From Branchiostoma belcheri (Eukaryota > Chordata > Leptocardii > Amphioxiformes > Branchiostomatidae), in NCBI RefSeq assembly GCF_001625305.1, contig NW_017803479.1, positions 153,697-217,696 on the forward strand: a stretch of DNA of 64,000 bases. The letters are read 5' to 3'. The translations under genes and the position numbers were made by a program. This document shows, piece after piece, positions 57,501 through 63,103 of this stretch (the stretch's first letter is position 1; each line of letters opens with the position of its first letter). The notes beneath the pieces were generated by a model, which saw only the letters and a program-made list of their open reading frames with translations, was not told the DNA's origin and did no database searches.

Positions 57501-60500
57501 ACGAAAAAAAACGCGCCTCTGCAATTCAAAACAACGGTTTTTTACGACCAGTCCTAAGTGGCCGTTAAATGTAGGGGTGGTTCTGAAATATTACATTGAC
57601 CACAAAAACCACTACGGAAAAAATACGTATATCACACGGGCATGCCTGCAGTTACATGCTGATTAAACAAAGTGAAACGTGTGTATTAGCTGCGAACACG
57701 AAAAACCGACTGACAAGAATGATGCTTTCCTTTACCTCGTAAGATTCCGTAGAAGTCCAGCTCTGGGAGCCATGGCTGCCAGCCCGAGTGGGTCCGCGTG
57801 ACCACGAACCTCCAGTACCGCGCTGTTCCCTGGAACCCGCCGAACTCCTGGCGCTGCCGTGTCCCTCCGGTCACGTTATCGACAGACACGACGTCCTCCC
57901 AGGTGTATGGACTTCCGGCCTGAGACTTTTGTAAGGTGAAGGCTGCAGTGTCATGGGTGGTGTCTCCGTAGTTGTTGACTGCGATGCGGGTCAGAGTGTG
58001 GGACGTTATAAGGTCCAGCACGAAGTACCAGTTGTTATAGTTGTATGTTCTTTGTCCTTTAGCTTGTGCGTTCCAGTAGGTCCCTTTGTCACCATCCAAG
58101 GCTTTTGCGGCATCGTATGCCCTACCTTTGTCGTCAACCCACACACCGGAAGAGTCTACGACCCATGACGAATCACGTTCCAACCATTGACCTGGAAAAG
58201 AAGGGATAGAATCATCAAACTAGCTCTATTGAAACAAGGGAAGTTAATTATGTAGCTAATTATTATCTAGCTTTTCAACACAGATATACCGCCATAGACA
58301 TTGCACTGGTCTGGATTGGTACGAGATGTGGGAAAGTCTTCTAGTTTGTACAGAACTTCTTAGCATTTTTTAGAGAAAATTGTGTCGACATCAGTCTTGA
58401 CATTCAGTATTGCTCAAGAACTCGACATTGTTTTTGTACCTGTTACAGTTGCTGTGCAATTAGTTACCTTCGCCAAGAAGGTTATGTTTTCGTAGGCGTT
58501 CGTGTGTCTGTGTGTGTGTCAACACGATAACTCAAGAAGGCTACGATGGATTTGGTAAGTGGGTAGATCTTAATGAGACGTGGAACTGATTAGATTTTGG
58601 GCCCCCTAGCGGCTTGTTATGGTATTGCAGCTGAACTTCCGGTTTTGACTCGTGATCTCGTGATCTGGACATGCTAGGGTCATTAAATTTAGATGGTAGA
58701 TAGCTCTTGTACTGGAAATTAAGTGACATGAGTTTGAGCCCCCTAGCTTCTTGCTCTGGAACTGCAGGGGCGTTAGTTGAAAATGTTAAAAGGCGGATAA
58801 CTAAAGAACCGATTGATGGATCGTCGTGATTTTTGGCATGTAGGTAGCTGAAGTGATGCTTGACATAATAATATTACAATTATGCAAATCTTAATGTAAT
58901 TTGCATTATTAATGAGGAAATTCTATAAATCAGCTGCATTCCATGATATGACTATTCAAGCTTGTGATATATGTGATTAATAACGGCAGAAAGAGGGGCA
59001 GATATCGATTATGCAAATGAGGACTTAATTTGCATAAATAATGAACAAAATGTTATAATTACATAGTGGTAACTGCCTGGAATTTCATACTTGGAATATT
59101 TGAAAGTTATGTGAAGGTGAACATAATTAAACATAACTTATTCAAATAAGGACCGCATTTGAATAATTTATAAGGAAATGATGTAATGGCATTCTTTGAT
59201 AAGATAAGACTGTCTTATGGTGTAGAATATGATCAACAGATATAATTGATGCAATATAGGATCCTATTTGCACAATCAGGGGGATTAATCTATAAATTAA
59301 AGCATGAAGGTTAACATTATTTGGCGAAGGTATGAGGTGGTGGAACTCTAGTTTTACTTGACTTGTTTTAGCCTGAGGGGATTTCTATTGATAGCCTTAA
59401 CCCTACCTAGACCGGGGGGGGGGGCTAAAAGTGCCCGCGGCAACTTTGATGTCACCTAGCGTCTTAACGGCTAGCCGTAGAACGACCAAACTTGGTGACT
59501 TTTCCTAAAATATTGTTGGCAACAATTCTCTATCATTGGAATAAGATAATAATTTTTTGTGTTGCCATGGCAACGGGTTTCTGACAGGCATTTTTTGCTA
59601 AATTTAGTACTTTTTGTTTCAACAATAGAATTTTATGGGTTTTATGTCAAGTTACTCATGGTTTCTAATATTAATAACATCCCATATAATTTTATGTAAA
59701 TTTTATCATTAAATATGCATAATTTATGCTAATTTGATGACGTCATTGGCCAAAATCCAAGATGGCGGACCATATCATTAGAACAGGTATATACAGGTTA
59801 TTTTCATTAAAATTTCATCAATACTTCCATTTCTTTTTCCAAAAAATGTTTAAATGAAGGTCTTTAGTATGTTTACAATGTTTTTTAGGCTTTATCATGA
59901 AAAAAAAGTATTTTTGAAAATTCAAGATTGATGATCCAAGATGGCGGATATCTTAAATATGCATGACGTCATTTTATGACGTCACCGGTGTTGCTATGGG
60001 CAACATAAGACTTAGTACACCATAATATTCTGTCATAAACACTTTTGGTACAGTTATGTTGAATACCATTTAGTTTTCAGGGAAAAACCTATTTAGACGG
60101 TTTTGGCCAATAAAATCACATTAATGACGTCATAATGACGTCATAATACGTCATAACGACATAAAAATTGTAGATATGATAAATTTTCACTAGTACACCA
60201 TTCTCTGAAAATTTGGTGGTCATACGACATACCGTTCCCGAGTTCTTAGGGGGGGGTCAAAAGAAGCCCCCCCCCCGGTCCCCCCATGTCAAAAAAAGCC
60301 CGGTCTAGGTAGGGTTAATGTGACTCACTGTGCGGTTTAAATAATAGTAGGGCGCACTAGAGAAGAACGAAAAGCAGATATATTTGAGTTTAGGGTATGA
60401 TTAGGGCAAGAAATAAATAAAAACGGGCTATTTTTTAATTGGCGCTCTGTGGAGGTCAACTAAACTGTAGTATGCTCTCATTGGAAGTTACAGAATGCTG

Positions 60501-63050
60501 CGCATTTATACACAAACTGAAAAAACAGCTTCCTAACCCAAATCATACAGCCATATAAACCTGATATATTTCTATACCACATATCACAGTTGCCAGCTGG
60601 CTGCCTCTCACATACGACTTTCTAGACAAGTTTCACAAATTTTGTCCGTACTACATTGATACTGCAGCGTTAGCCATACACAGTACTAGCCCTCGTCCTA
60701 ATTAATGATCGCAACATTTGTCGTTCTGCACATACACTACCATCTATATAGCACCCTGTATAGGTACGATTTGGGGGTATTTCTCGTGCAACGCATCACA
60801 CCGCAGCGAAACGCAACGAATGCGGAAGTAACTATGCCACTGCAGGACAAAAAAAAAATTGGGGGTCTATGATCTAATTAAGACAAGAAATTATTGAAAA
60901 ATATTGTGCCAGGAATGTCAGCAGGACAAGGGCTAGTATTGCATGAACACAAACAAACGCTACCATGAAAAGCTTTTACCTAAAGTAATAATAAACGGCT
61001 CTCCAGGTTCTATATGCGGCCAAAACCCATTTTGTCAGTCACAAAACTTATCTACCATCCAAAAGGAGTTATCAAATCATGTCAAGATCATATCAAAACT
61101 TGCTTGTTTTGTATCGTAGACTTGATCTAGCTACTACAGTATTTATGTGCGGTACCCAAATCATAAACAGGCGCCTCGTGTAGCTTGTTTTGGGATATGC
61201 TATTTTATACGCCTCAATGATTAAATAATGCCAAAACTCTGTTAAGAAATTGTGTTTTCTCTACCTGAAATTGCATTCAATACTCTTAATAATGTCAAGG
61301 CGTTCCGTCTAAGTCTTCTCATGTCAAGCTGTTTACAAGGCGCAGACAGACAGACAGACAAACACACAGACAGATACACGCACATACTCTTCCGAAATCG
61401 TAACATTCCTATAGCAAAGGTAATGGTGCACCGTCAGTTATCACAGAGAGTTGGCTTCGGTGAAAAACAAATGGAGTATGGAATATGTCACGAGGCAGGC
61501 AGTTTATCGGAAAAGACATTTGAAACTCCGGAAGGACAAAAGTTCACGGTCAGTGTGCTGATACCCTGGAAGCCAAACTCGTTTTCCGGGCCGCAAGATC
61601 CCTTCGCCCGCTGGTGAATGGTAGTTATTGTGAATTTCAGAGATATTTTCTCATCAAGAATATAGTGTTTTCCCTACTTGAAATTGCATTCAATATTTAT
61701 GTCATGCTGTTTACAAGACACAGACAGACACACAGATACACACACAAACTCGTCTATGTTTATACTACTATGGGGGACTCTAGCCCGGGGGGAGTTTGGC
61801 TGGCCCTACAACTCCCCACGGGCTCAACTCCACCGCAGCGGTAATTTAGGTCTGCGGGAGACGGGCTTCTGGCTTCCAAAGGAAACGGCTAGCGCATAGC
61901 GGCCCGTAAACTTGGCTGGCACCCAGGGTAGTGTGCTGATCGACCCTGTAACCTCTGCGCTGGCGTCTCGCCATGCTGTAAGGATTGTGGACTGAGAATC
62001 TAAAGGTTCTACCACTACGTTCTTACGTACTGTGTCAGAGAGATATAAAGGGAATCAACACCAATTCCATTGAATTTCCTGACAGCACGTCGGTAGAGCG
62101 CCTGCGCAGAACCCTGGATTTTCGTGTTTTTCGTTGGGTTTTTGGTCAACGTTGCATTAGAATTTTGACTGTTGCAGAAGATATCTTTTCCGACACACCA
62201 TTTGGAAACTACTGTTGAAATGCTAACCTTATATGAGCGAATACAACCTTATATGAGACATTCTGCCGAAGTGCTATGTACAATACATTACGGGTTTCGC
62301 GCAGGTGTAGTACGTTCTGCCGACGTGCTTTTCCTGACTACCTGTCCAGTCACGGGACCTCTGAATCTCTGAGTCACGTGAATGAGAAAGGTTTAGAATC
62401 GAGGCTTTACAACTGCAAGTCGTATCAGTTTAAATCCTTCTCGTTATCAATTCCTTCATTCTACTGATGATTTCTACCTAGTCTCGGAAAGGGGTATTCT
62501 AAGTTTTCTTTAGACAGGCAAAATGCACGTAACGACCGTCTAAAAACCTTGTCCCTAACCAGAATCCAACATTCATTTCTTGGTCTGACTTGCCTGGTAT
62601 CCTGTCTATCGTAGTTAGGGCAGGCTGTCTTTAGGGTTTTTCTCTGTCAAATTTATGTAATAGTGAGGCTAATAGTGCTCCTACATGTAGGGACGGGAAA
62701 TGCGGAATAATAAGGATAACGTTATGCCTTTGAAGCACCAGAATAGTTAGCTTAAATTTTGTGGGCATTAAGAGTGTAACAGGCCATTAGTGGTGGCCCT
62801 GAAAACCCTATTATTAACAAGACTTACCGATGTGACGTCACCGAATTTCACGAACATGTATCCAAAGCTTATTTTAAACCAAACATAAGTACGTACAAAA
62901 ACACTACCCAAAACATAAACTAAGCGAAGGTAATAGGAAAAAACTCTCACCGTTCCCTGGCTCCGATGTGGTAACAGGTGGGGCTGTAGTAGCAGACGTC
63001 TGGGACATGAGATGTAATGTCAGGAGTAGGTTAAACACAGTTAACGCCAT
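33224..63050 (-). CDS. Adhesion GPCR: F5/8C, C-type lectin, HRM-like, GAIN/GPS, 7TM (16 exons, 1002 codons)
   Basis: Minus-strand exons: 63050-62951, 58191-57736, 54653-54261, 52074-51961, 51226-51120, 49561-49418, 49262-49168, 48637-48510, 47940-47770, 45345-45191, 42993-42829, 36754-36636, 36200-35914, 35507-35438, 34867-34731, 33591-33224. All junctions are GT-AG, phases agree, and the sum is 3009 nt. Order: signal peptide (1-20), discoidin (34-185), CTLD (186-316), four-Cys HRM-like module (317-390), GAIN (391-621), GPS (622-676), 7TM with YCWL and GLTWVFG, and a 60-residue tail. Adhesion GPCRs self-cleave at the GPS and signal through a tethered agonist starting at the Thr of HLT. Codon 629, just before the GPS cysteines, is TAA. 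The N-terminal modules suggest glycan or phospholipid binding (inference). Confidence 0.88.
33925..34550. repeat. Foldback element with about 85-bp inverted arms
   Basis: GGTGCTACAGACTTTCT, ATCCACTGCT, GAGTCACGTG and GACGTCA on the left (33928-34010) are mirrored by AGCAGTGGAT, GCAGAAAGTCTGTGGCGCC on the right (34463-34548). It lies in the last GPCR intron. Confidence 0.7.
34731..34867 (-). CDS. GPCR exon 15: ECL2 end and TM5
   Basis: It begins in the YCWL motif (Tyr codon split across the intron), whose cysteine pairs with TM3 in this family. Next are MTYAFLLPAGLILMFNMTVF (TM5) and SIVMYKLAKREKVQKTLT (intracellular loop 3). Donor is AACAG|GTAAAA. Confidence 0.9.
35438..35507 (-). CDS. GPCR exon 14: end of TM4 and start of ECL2
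   Basis: A 70-nt exon reading GFPLFAMMSTVGPSSLYEYK, NSD. It joins WG|FP of TM4 and leads into YCWL. The donor is GACTA|GTAAGT, and the phases fit both neighbours. Confidence 0.85.
35914..36200 (-). CDS. GPCR exon 13: TM2, TM3 and most of TM4
   Basis: The exon reads QRLVLINLCVALLAILITFL (TM2), then VCTAVAALLHYFLLAALMWM with VVEAVMIFLATVMVF (TM3, containing the conserved LHYFLLAALMWM), then YKAAVVAWG (TM4). The cysteine in VCTAV is the TM3 partner of YCWL. Confidence 0.92.
36636..36754 (-). CDS. GPCR exon 12: TM1
   Basis: Sequence HERPLQTITYVGSIVSIIAL and VLTLLSFTIT forms TM1, following directly after the tethered-agonist segment from the GPS exon. The intron upstream (36755-42828) houses the nested LRR gene. 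Confidence 0.9.
37310..38130 (+). repeat. Two-copy direct repeat flanking a dispersed element
   Basis: The blocks CCGAGTAGAC / TCGAGTAGAC, TGACCTAGTTACATT / TAACCTAGTTACATT, TTTGTCTACC and TTGTAATCATATG / TTGCAATTATATT recur in order at 37337-37480 and 37935-38090. Between them, 37460-37640 is related to the dispersed repeat at 7380-7570. Confidence 0.6.
38155..38520 (+). mobile_element. LINE C-terminal fragment
   Basis: It reads RRFSWLGQTVRLPPVRLANQ, WCQERRRRRGRP, then after a stop codon INWQQTVERD, NKSWKEAMRLAADRDSW, the conserved tail of RTE-type LINE proteins. It lies inside the large GPCR intron, opposite strand. Confidence 0.8.
39020..39155 (-). repeat. tRNA-derived SINE fragment
   Basis: The minus strand has GTGGCGCCATGGTCAGACTG (A box-like), CTCGGAACCAAGACGTCC and AAGTTCAATCTCC (degenerate B box), the same layout as the SINE heads near 15.1-15.6 kb. 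It lies about 35 bp upstream of the LRR gene start codon. Confidence 0.6.
39185..42253 (+). CDS. Single-exon leucine-rich-repeat type I membrane protein (1022 aa)
   Basis: ATG at 39185 opens a signal peptide (core ALLIVLVWVSACTA, about 14-28). A Cys-containing N-cap and about four to five LRRs follow at residues 135-260 (LILDFNKITCIRQKSFSGL, LHTLSLSNNRIVSVETGSF, LQILNLQNNNLQTVDPDWF, LAELRLESNSIPPGAF). An unassigned ectodomain with N-glycosylation sites, a TM (LVPLLGLCLALATAML, about 534-549) and a 470-residue cytoplasmic tail complete it. The tail has YSEIPDD / YWEIPDG / YCNIPDS tyrosine motifs, two SHRV(T/K)xYGK blocks and five [NT]xxPWxI motifs (three YWPW) spaced 36-63 residues apart. There is no TIR or kinase domain. 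It is intronless and nested antisense in the GPCR intron. Amphioxus has a great expansion of LRR receptors; an immune or adhesion role is inference. Confidence 0.9.
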   Translation: MAFGKQCVFRKASGALLIVLVWVSACTAFVGFCPQYCGRIILPIPLAEHIRPNLEGDLTRLVTLNKWTVCKGIHVDGTVAAPQVIPCIGRYATVVAVAWYPVELLSEQTLEGLCLECTTTIALVKCEITNIEENVLAKSSNLLMLILDFNKITCIRQKSFSGLKSLHTLSLSNNRIVSVETGSFMNLSLLQILNLQNNNLQTVDPDWFCTLQNLAELRLESNSIPPGAFQHLNDLDDLALSGNFQFLDGDTFWGTKSVPSILRVVGGRLGFVRSTVVHERAWSLLVHNHKTDRESPHIRRQDVSLRVSRYLLCFTHDPLNHEQTLTWKYNEYAYYDPRSVPMQNTSCGMPNNLLTTINSHANILVLLKTGYSDQYTPNDDTARCRQGWEHNSGLIVVLNGGLRIRFTSILEGNETKALTFTLDRTTQSTSTSNSATDGNLNTFSQTNVRNITCFVLANGKTSRMVLNVSEENEIRYNKTYPDSGQKTPVPKNQTQLVQTSHHQTTTSPAFTRQACTVLSRPTHQDISIYAASPLVPLLGLCLALATAMLKKFVIFKNKEDRFRIVPRAKPGRARSSSLPAISQQHGGVPHRQLTSCRSLPTNLSSIEPNYSEIPDDTDHALHTYWEIPDGGMSEVTRSASFMKIPTITRTRLEDEVSCQSLPAALPTTEQTYCNIPDSAEDGEDAPLPYYAVAVDLTIPVVTGNGQGLGSIYLDNQIHPNSRKTRHDRLRSHRVTFYGKPRDKGCFHVSLGRSSLHLKKTTIQNKGVYGRSKSHRVKIYGKAEDAPNRQGMPAHAKPPASSSQSTQGQLHQNVQLNDAALQTSQPNTNWPWQIVEGEGYWRNSRRSASLPELLNRTKELQSKDDSTTPRRTSFDIPQTTYCPSGALLNYWPWKIERGPITLRRHASLPLLRSTCNETQQNEVTSNQMQTNTYRPWEVPLKAHSNPLPLERPIPTVPNTYWPWEIANGSNPGLLKRTPLPSCDETLRSEAPPQINTYWPWEITAVEQFNAPDPEPMIPKVPNN
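42254..42828. other. 3' flank of LRR gene / GPCR intron
   Basis: A short CA/A-rich run follows the LRR stop. No clean AATAAA is visible downstream; an ATTAAA overlaps the stop codon. No further coding exon is supported here. Confidence 0.4.
42829..42993 (-). CDS. GPCR exon 11: GPS proteolytic site, with in-frame TAA
   Basis: After TTTTATTTTCAG the exon reads EVSDEEG, TAA (42972-42970), VVRCVFWDFEAEAGQGAWSS, DGCMSQGKANGRYTCTCDHL, TNFAVLF. The GPS hallmarks are intact: WxxxxxxGAWSSxGC, CxCDHL|T with the cleavage point between L and T. Phase 0 on both sides and canonical borders mean the exon is correctly bounded. The stop lies where Q or E is expected. Confidence 0.88.
43140..43480. repeat. 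A-rich low-complexity tract
   Basis: Runs of GAAAATTAAAAAA-type sequence with two related blocks (AAAAGCAAAACAGCG at 43155 and 43231). A tRNA-like stub (GGGATCGAACTCGC near 43280, reverse strand B box) precedes the A-rich part, consistent with a SINE body and tail. Confidence 0.5.
43770..43925. repeat. Remnant related to 1170-1396
   Basis: TTACTTTGATAC, GATGTGTGAT, GCATTAGATTTGGA and CATCCATAAAATGTACT recur from the left end of the window, so both are relics of one element. Confidence 0.5.
44130..45120 (+). mobile_element. Non-autonomous element of about 950 bp, copy Y
   Basis: Blocks shared with 45490-46420 in the same order: CGTTCGATCTGGGG, CATTTACAGTAAAGC, GTAACATGTAACGAAGCTACT, CTTAGGGATTTTTGAAATA and GTAACCCGATACCT near the right end. 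It is the inverse of the copy at 24110-25080. Confidence 0.65.
45191..45345 (-). CDS. GPCR exon 10: end of GAIN domain
   Basis: Reads EVRVSYILYNDDSLFVQPSQ, SGRIAGMQVKNLPEPVVITF, APTK. The L.EPVVITF strand is the typical penultimate beta strand of the GAIN domain before the GPS. Acceptor CCCTACCCAG, donor AAAG|GTATTG. It is flanked on both sides by copies of the same 950-bp repeat. Confidence 0.88.
45490..46420 (+). mobile_element. Non-autonomous element of about 950 bp, copy Z
   Basis: Direct copy of the 44130-45120 element (see shared blocks there). The internal TTTTAGGGATTTTTTAAAA and its mirror AAAAAATCCCTAAAACACG form a hairpin. The right end reads TTGTAACCCGATACC, CGAACGCGCATAGCAATGGG. 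Confidence 0.65.
46420..47189. other. Non-coding intron sequence with short repeats
   Basis: 46810-46995 contains about six imperfect short units built on CATCCGCG and TACGACGTA, a degenerate tandem array. Nothing coding was found. Confidence 0.45.
47190..47735 (-). mobile_element. LINE (CR1/Jockey-like) C-terminal fragment
   Basis: One frame reads GSLLRARNYLTPASILYLYK, RPCMEYCSHLWAGAP, LDRIQRRICVAIG; after a frameshift another reads SLFYRYFHGRCSGELALLVP, YFPRTAKLWNSLPNSCFP. These are conserved ends of CR1/Jockey-type reverse transcriptase proteins. It stops about 35 bp from GPCR exon 9. Confidence 0.85.
47770..47940 (-). CDS. GPCR exon 9: GAIN domain
   Basis: Reads GLALFLNENSSNSLSEGRLF, SFTKEDEREGFLQTADIDVS, ISLPANLSNVLPLDNTT. 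Several N-glycosylation sites (NSS, NLS, NTT) fit an extracellular GAIN subdomain B. Phase 1 to 1. Confidence 0.85.
48510..48637 (-). CDS. GPCR exon 8: GAIN domain helical part
   Basis: Reads VLQALEMFADRVDLSTDRFT, SKRQDVALQAAGVSVQEFDQ. The helical segment followed by the QxxGVSVQ strand matches GAIN subdomain A/B transition of adhesion GPCRs. Donor CCAAG|GTCAGG. Confidence 0.85.
48690..49015. repeat. Minisatellite, 42-bp unit, about 8 copies (GPCR intron 7)
   Basis: Consensus CGTAGTAATTTCTATTTTGT, CAATACAACACAGCACGTTC, AA. Units are highly similar (TTTCTC/TTTCTA and CAATAC/CAACAC variants). A 42-bp period keeps the frame open, which explains long repeat-only frames on both strands. Confidence 0.95.
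49168..49262 (-). CDS. GPCR exon 7: GAIN subdomain A
   Basis: Reads IGESILTIADNFMKVNETVL, LDSHQTDRAPT. Helical, with a NET glycosylation site. Acceptor TTCTCCAG, donor ACAAG|GTAACG. Confidence 0.85.
49418..49561 (-). CDS. GPCR exon 6: GAIN subdomain A
   Basis: Reads IVVNNITALSVATELQVITT, QAETLSSGDVSTITDILQKI, VNASATEQ. SSGDVSTITDILQKI is the typical helix of GAIN subdomain A (L..GD......L..I). Phase 0 both sides, 48 codons. Confidence 0.88.
49660..51120. repeat. Minisatellite, 27-bp unit, about 50 copies, carrying splice-donor copies
   Basis: The + strand unit is CCTGAGACAGTTTGGTGTAA, A(A/C)ACGTA; on the minus strand each unit contains CTGTCTCAGGTACGTA. This is identical to the last nine bases of GPCR exon 5 plus its donor (CTGTCTCAG|GTACGTA at 51120). 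A few units vary (CTGGGACAG, GTGGGACA). The 27-bp period keeps frames open on both strands, giving nine-residue repeats such as TKLSQVRIY. It fills nearly all of intron 5 (49562-51119). Confidence 0.95.
51120..51226 (-). CDS. GPCR exon 5: second half of HRM-like module
   Basis: Reads EKPLATRFCRIIPDSTAVWD, QPVVLRCDTDLHNLSQ. The A.R.C...W..P....C pattern matches the hormone-receptor-motif end seen before GAIN domains. Acceptor TTCCCAACAG; donor CAG|GTACGT borders the minisatellite. Confidence 0.88.
51961..52074 (-). CDS. GPCR exon 4: first half of HRM-like module
   Basis: Reads DYCIEESVDTEAGQVTFSRT, DGGSFNYSAERCNSSEGN. Four cysteines over exons 4-5 make a compact HRM-like domain. The Asp codon is split with exon 3. 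Donor AAATG|GTACGA. Confidence 0.82.
52248..53243. mobile_element. piggyBac-like MITE with GGGGTCCGCGCGGACCCC palindromes
   Basis: TTAACCCTCAACAGTACACC and GGTGTACTGTTTAGGGTTAA are inverted termini with perfect TTAA target copies and the CCCT/AGGG ends of piggyBac elements. The palindrome TGGGGTCCGCGCGGACCCCA occurs at 52294, 53037 and 53204. Internal blocks (TTGCCATGGCAACGGGTTTC, TGACGTCATTGG) are shared with the 14201 and 59397 elements. It lies in GPCR intron 3. Confidence 0.85.
54261..54653 (-). CDS. GPCR exon 3: C-type lectin domain
   Basis: Reads GCPIAGYVGFDGICYKSFTE, ARQACAADGGVLAMPRDSAT, GRWFGLTDVNNGGQWVFEDG, SGYSNWLPGEPRPDYGKGGC, FWDEKDCSNLRGFICQLQLQ. All core CTLD features are present: the WIGL-like WFGL, WxF, EP loop, WD and six cysteines. 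The sugar-binding triplet is EPR, not EPN/QPD, so canonical Ca-dependent mannose or galactose binding is not assured. A whole CTLD in one exon suggests exon shuffling. Confidence 0.92.
54682..54722 (-). repeat. Solo end of the CCTTCGCCAA-family element
   Basis: AGCTCCACGATCTCATACCT then TCGCCAAATAATGTTAACC is the inverted right end of the 1462-2369 family. Confidence 0.6.
55091..55406. mobile_element. MITE with TTTTCCCACCAAACCCAACC inverted ends
   Basis: TTCCCACCAAACCCAACCTC at 55098 is mirrored by GAGGTTGGGTTTGGTGGGAA at 55382, about 315 bp overall. No coding content. Confidence 0.75.
55469..55868. mobile_element. MITE, GGCCATGTTGATT family, copy D
   Basis: Runs from TTAGGCAACGTTGATTTGAT to AATCAACATGGCCTTA. 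It is more diverged than copies A and B, and in the orientation of copy C. A second short related end follows at 55868-55920. Confidence 0.75.
56321..57041 (+). mobile_element. Helitron-like non-autonomous element, copy 2
   Basis: It starts near TCTTCTTATTATGGGTTCAC with a GGTTCACCAC/GTGGTGAACC hairpin. It ends in a hairpin (ATTTGCT-CCAA-AGCAAAT), spacer and CTAG|T. It shares the ends with 9893-10735 but lacks that copy's tandem units. Confidence 0.6.
57736..58191 (-). CDS. GPCR exon 2: F5/8 type C (discoidin) domain
   Basis: Reads AKALDGDKGTYWNAQAKGQR, YNNWYFVLDLITSHTLTRIA, NNYGDTTHDTAAFTLQKSQA, FQGTARYWRFVVTRTHSGWQ, PWLPELDFYGILRG. The A.DG..T.W, W...DL and RYWRF...E..FYG signatures define the galactose-binding-like F5/8C fold, full length (about 150 aa) in one exon. 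Such domains bind glycans or phospholipids. Acceptor TTTTCCAG, donor CGAG|GTAAAG, phase 1 both sides (classic shuffling module). Confidence 0.9.
58464..59350 (+). mobile_element. Non-autonomous element, CCTTCGCCAA family, copy 2
   Basis: Full-length partner of 1462-2369, from TTACCTTCGCCAAGAAGGTT to TTTGGCGAAGGTATGAGGTG. It lies in GPCR intron 1. Confidence 0.75.
59397..60318. mobile_element. piggyBac-like MITE, copy 2 (intact ends)
   Basis: TTAACCCTACCTAGACCGGG and CCCGGTCTAGGTAGGGTTAA are perfect inverted termini with TTAA target duplication. It is inverted relative to 14201-15083. The interior holds several TGACGTCA motifs and GATGGCGGA blocks. Confidence 0.88.
60319..62950. other. GPCR intron 1, non-coding with repeats
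   Basis: 60700-60930 is a dispersed repeat shared with 26580-26880. 61230-61400 and 61650-61760 are direct copies of a block (CTGAAATTGCATTCAATA, GCTGTTTACAAG, CAGACAGACA). About 61440-61560 shares wording with 63850-63950 (GGAATxTGTCA, GAAACTC). No extra exon was found. Confidence 0.5.
62951..63050 (-). CDS. GPCR exon 1: signal peptide
   Basis: ATG at 63050 gives MALTVFNLLLTLHLMSQTSA, a typical signal peptide, then a short Thr/Pro linker (TTAPPVTTSEPGN). Donor AACG|GTGAGA, phase 1, which splices exactly into exon 2. The ATG is chosen as the only one in this frame behind a TATA box. Confidence 0.85.
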
Positions 63051-63091
63051 GCTGGTTTGTCTCTGTGTGATGCCGTACCGTGCACTGGCAC

Positions 63092-63103
63092 GCTATATAT
63101 AGA
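63092..63103 (-). promoter_or_regulatory. Candidate TATA box of the GPCR gene
   Basis: CTATATATAG on the minus strand lies about 45 nt upstream of the start codon. A start site about 28 nt downstream would give a 5' UTR of roughly 20 nt. Not tested. Confidence 0.45.
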
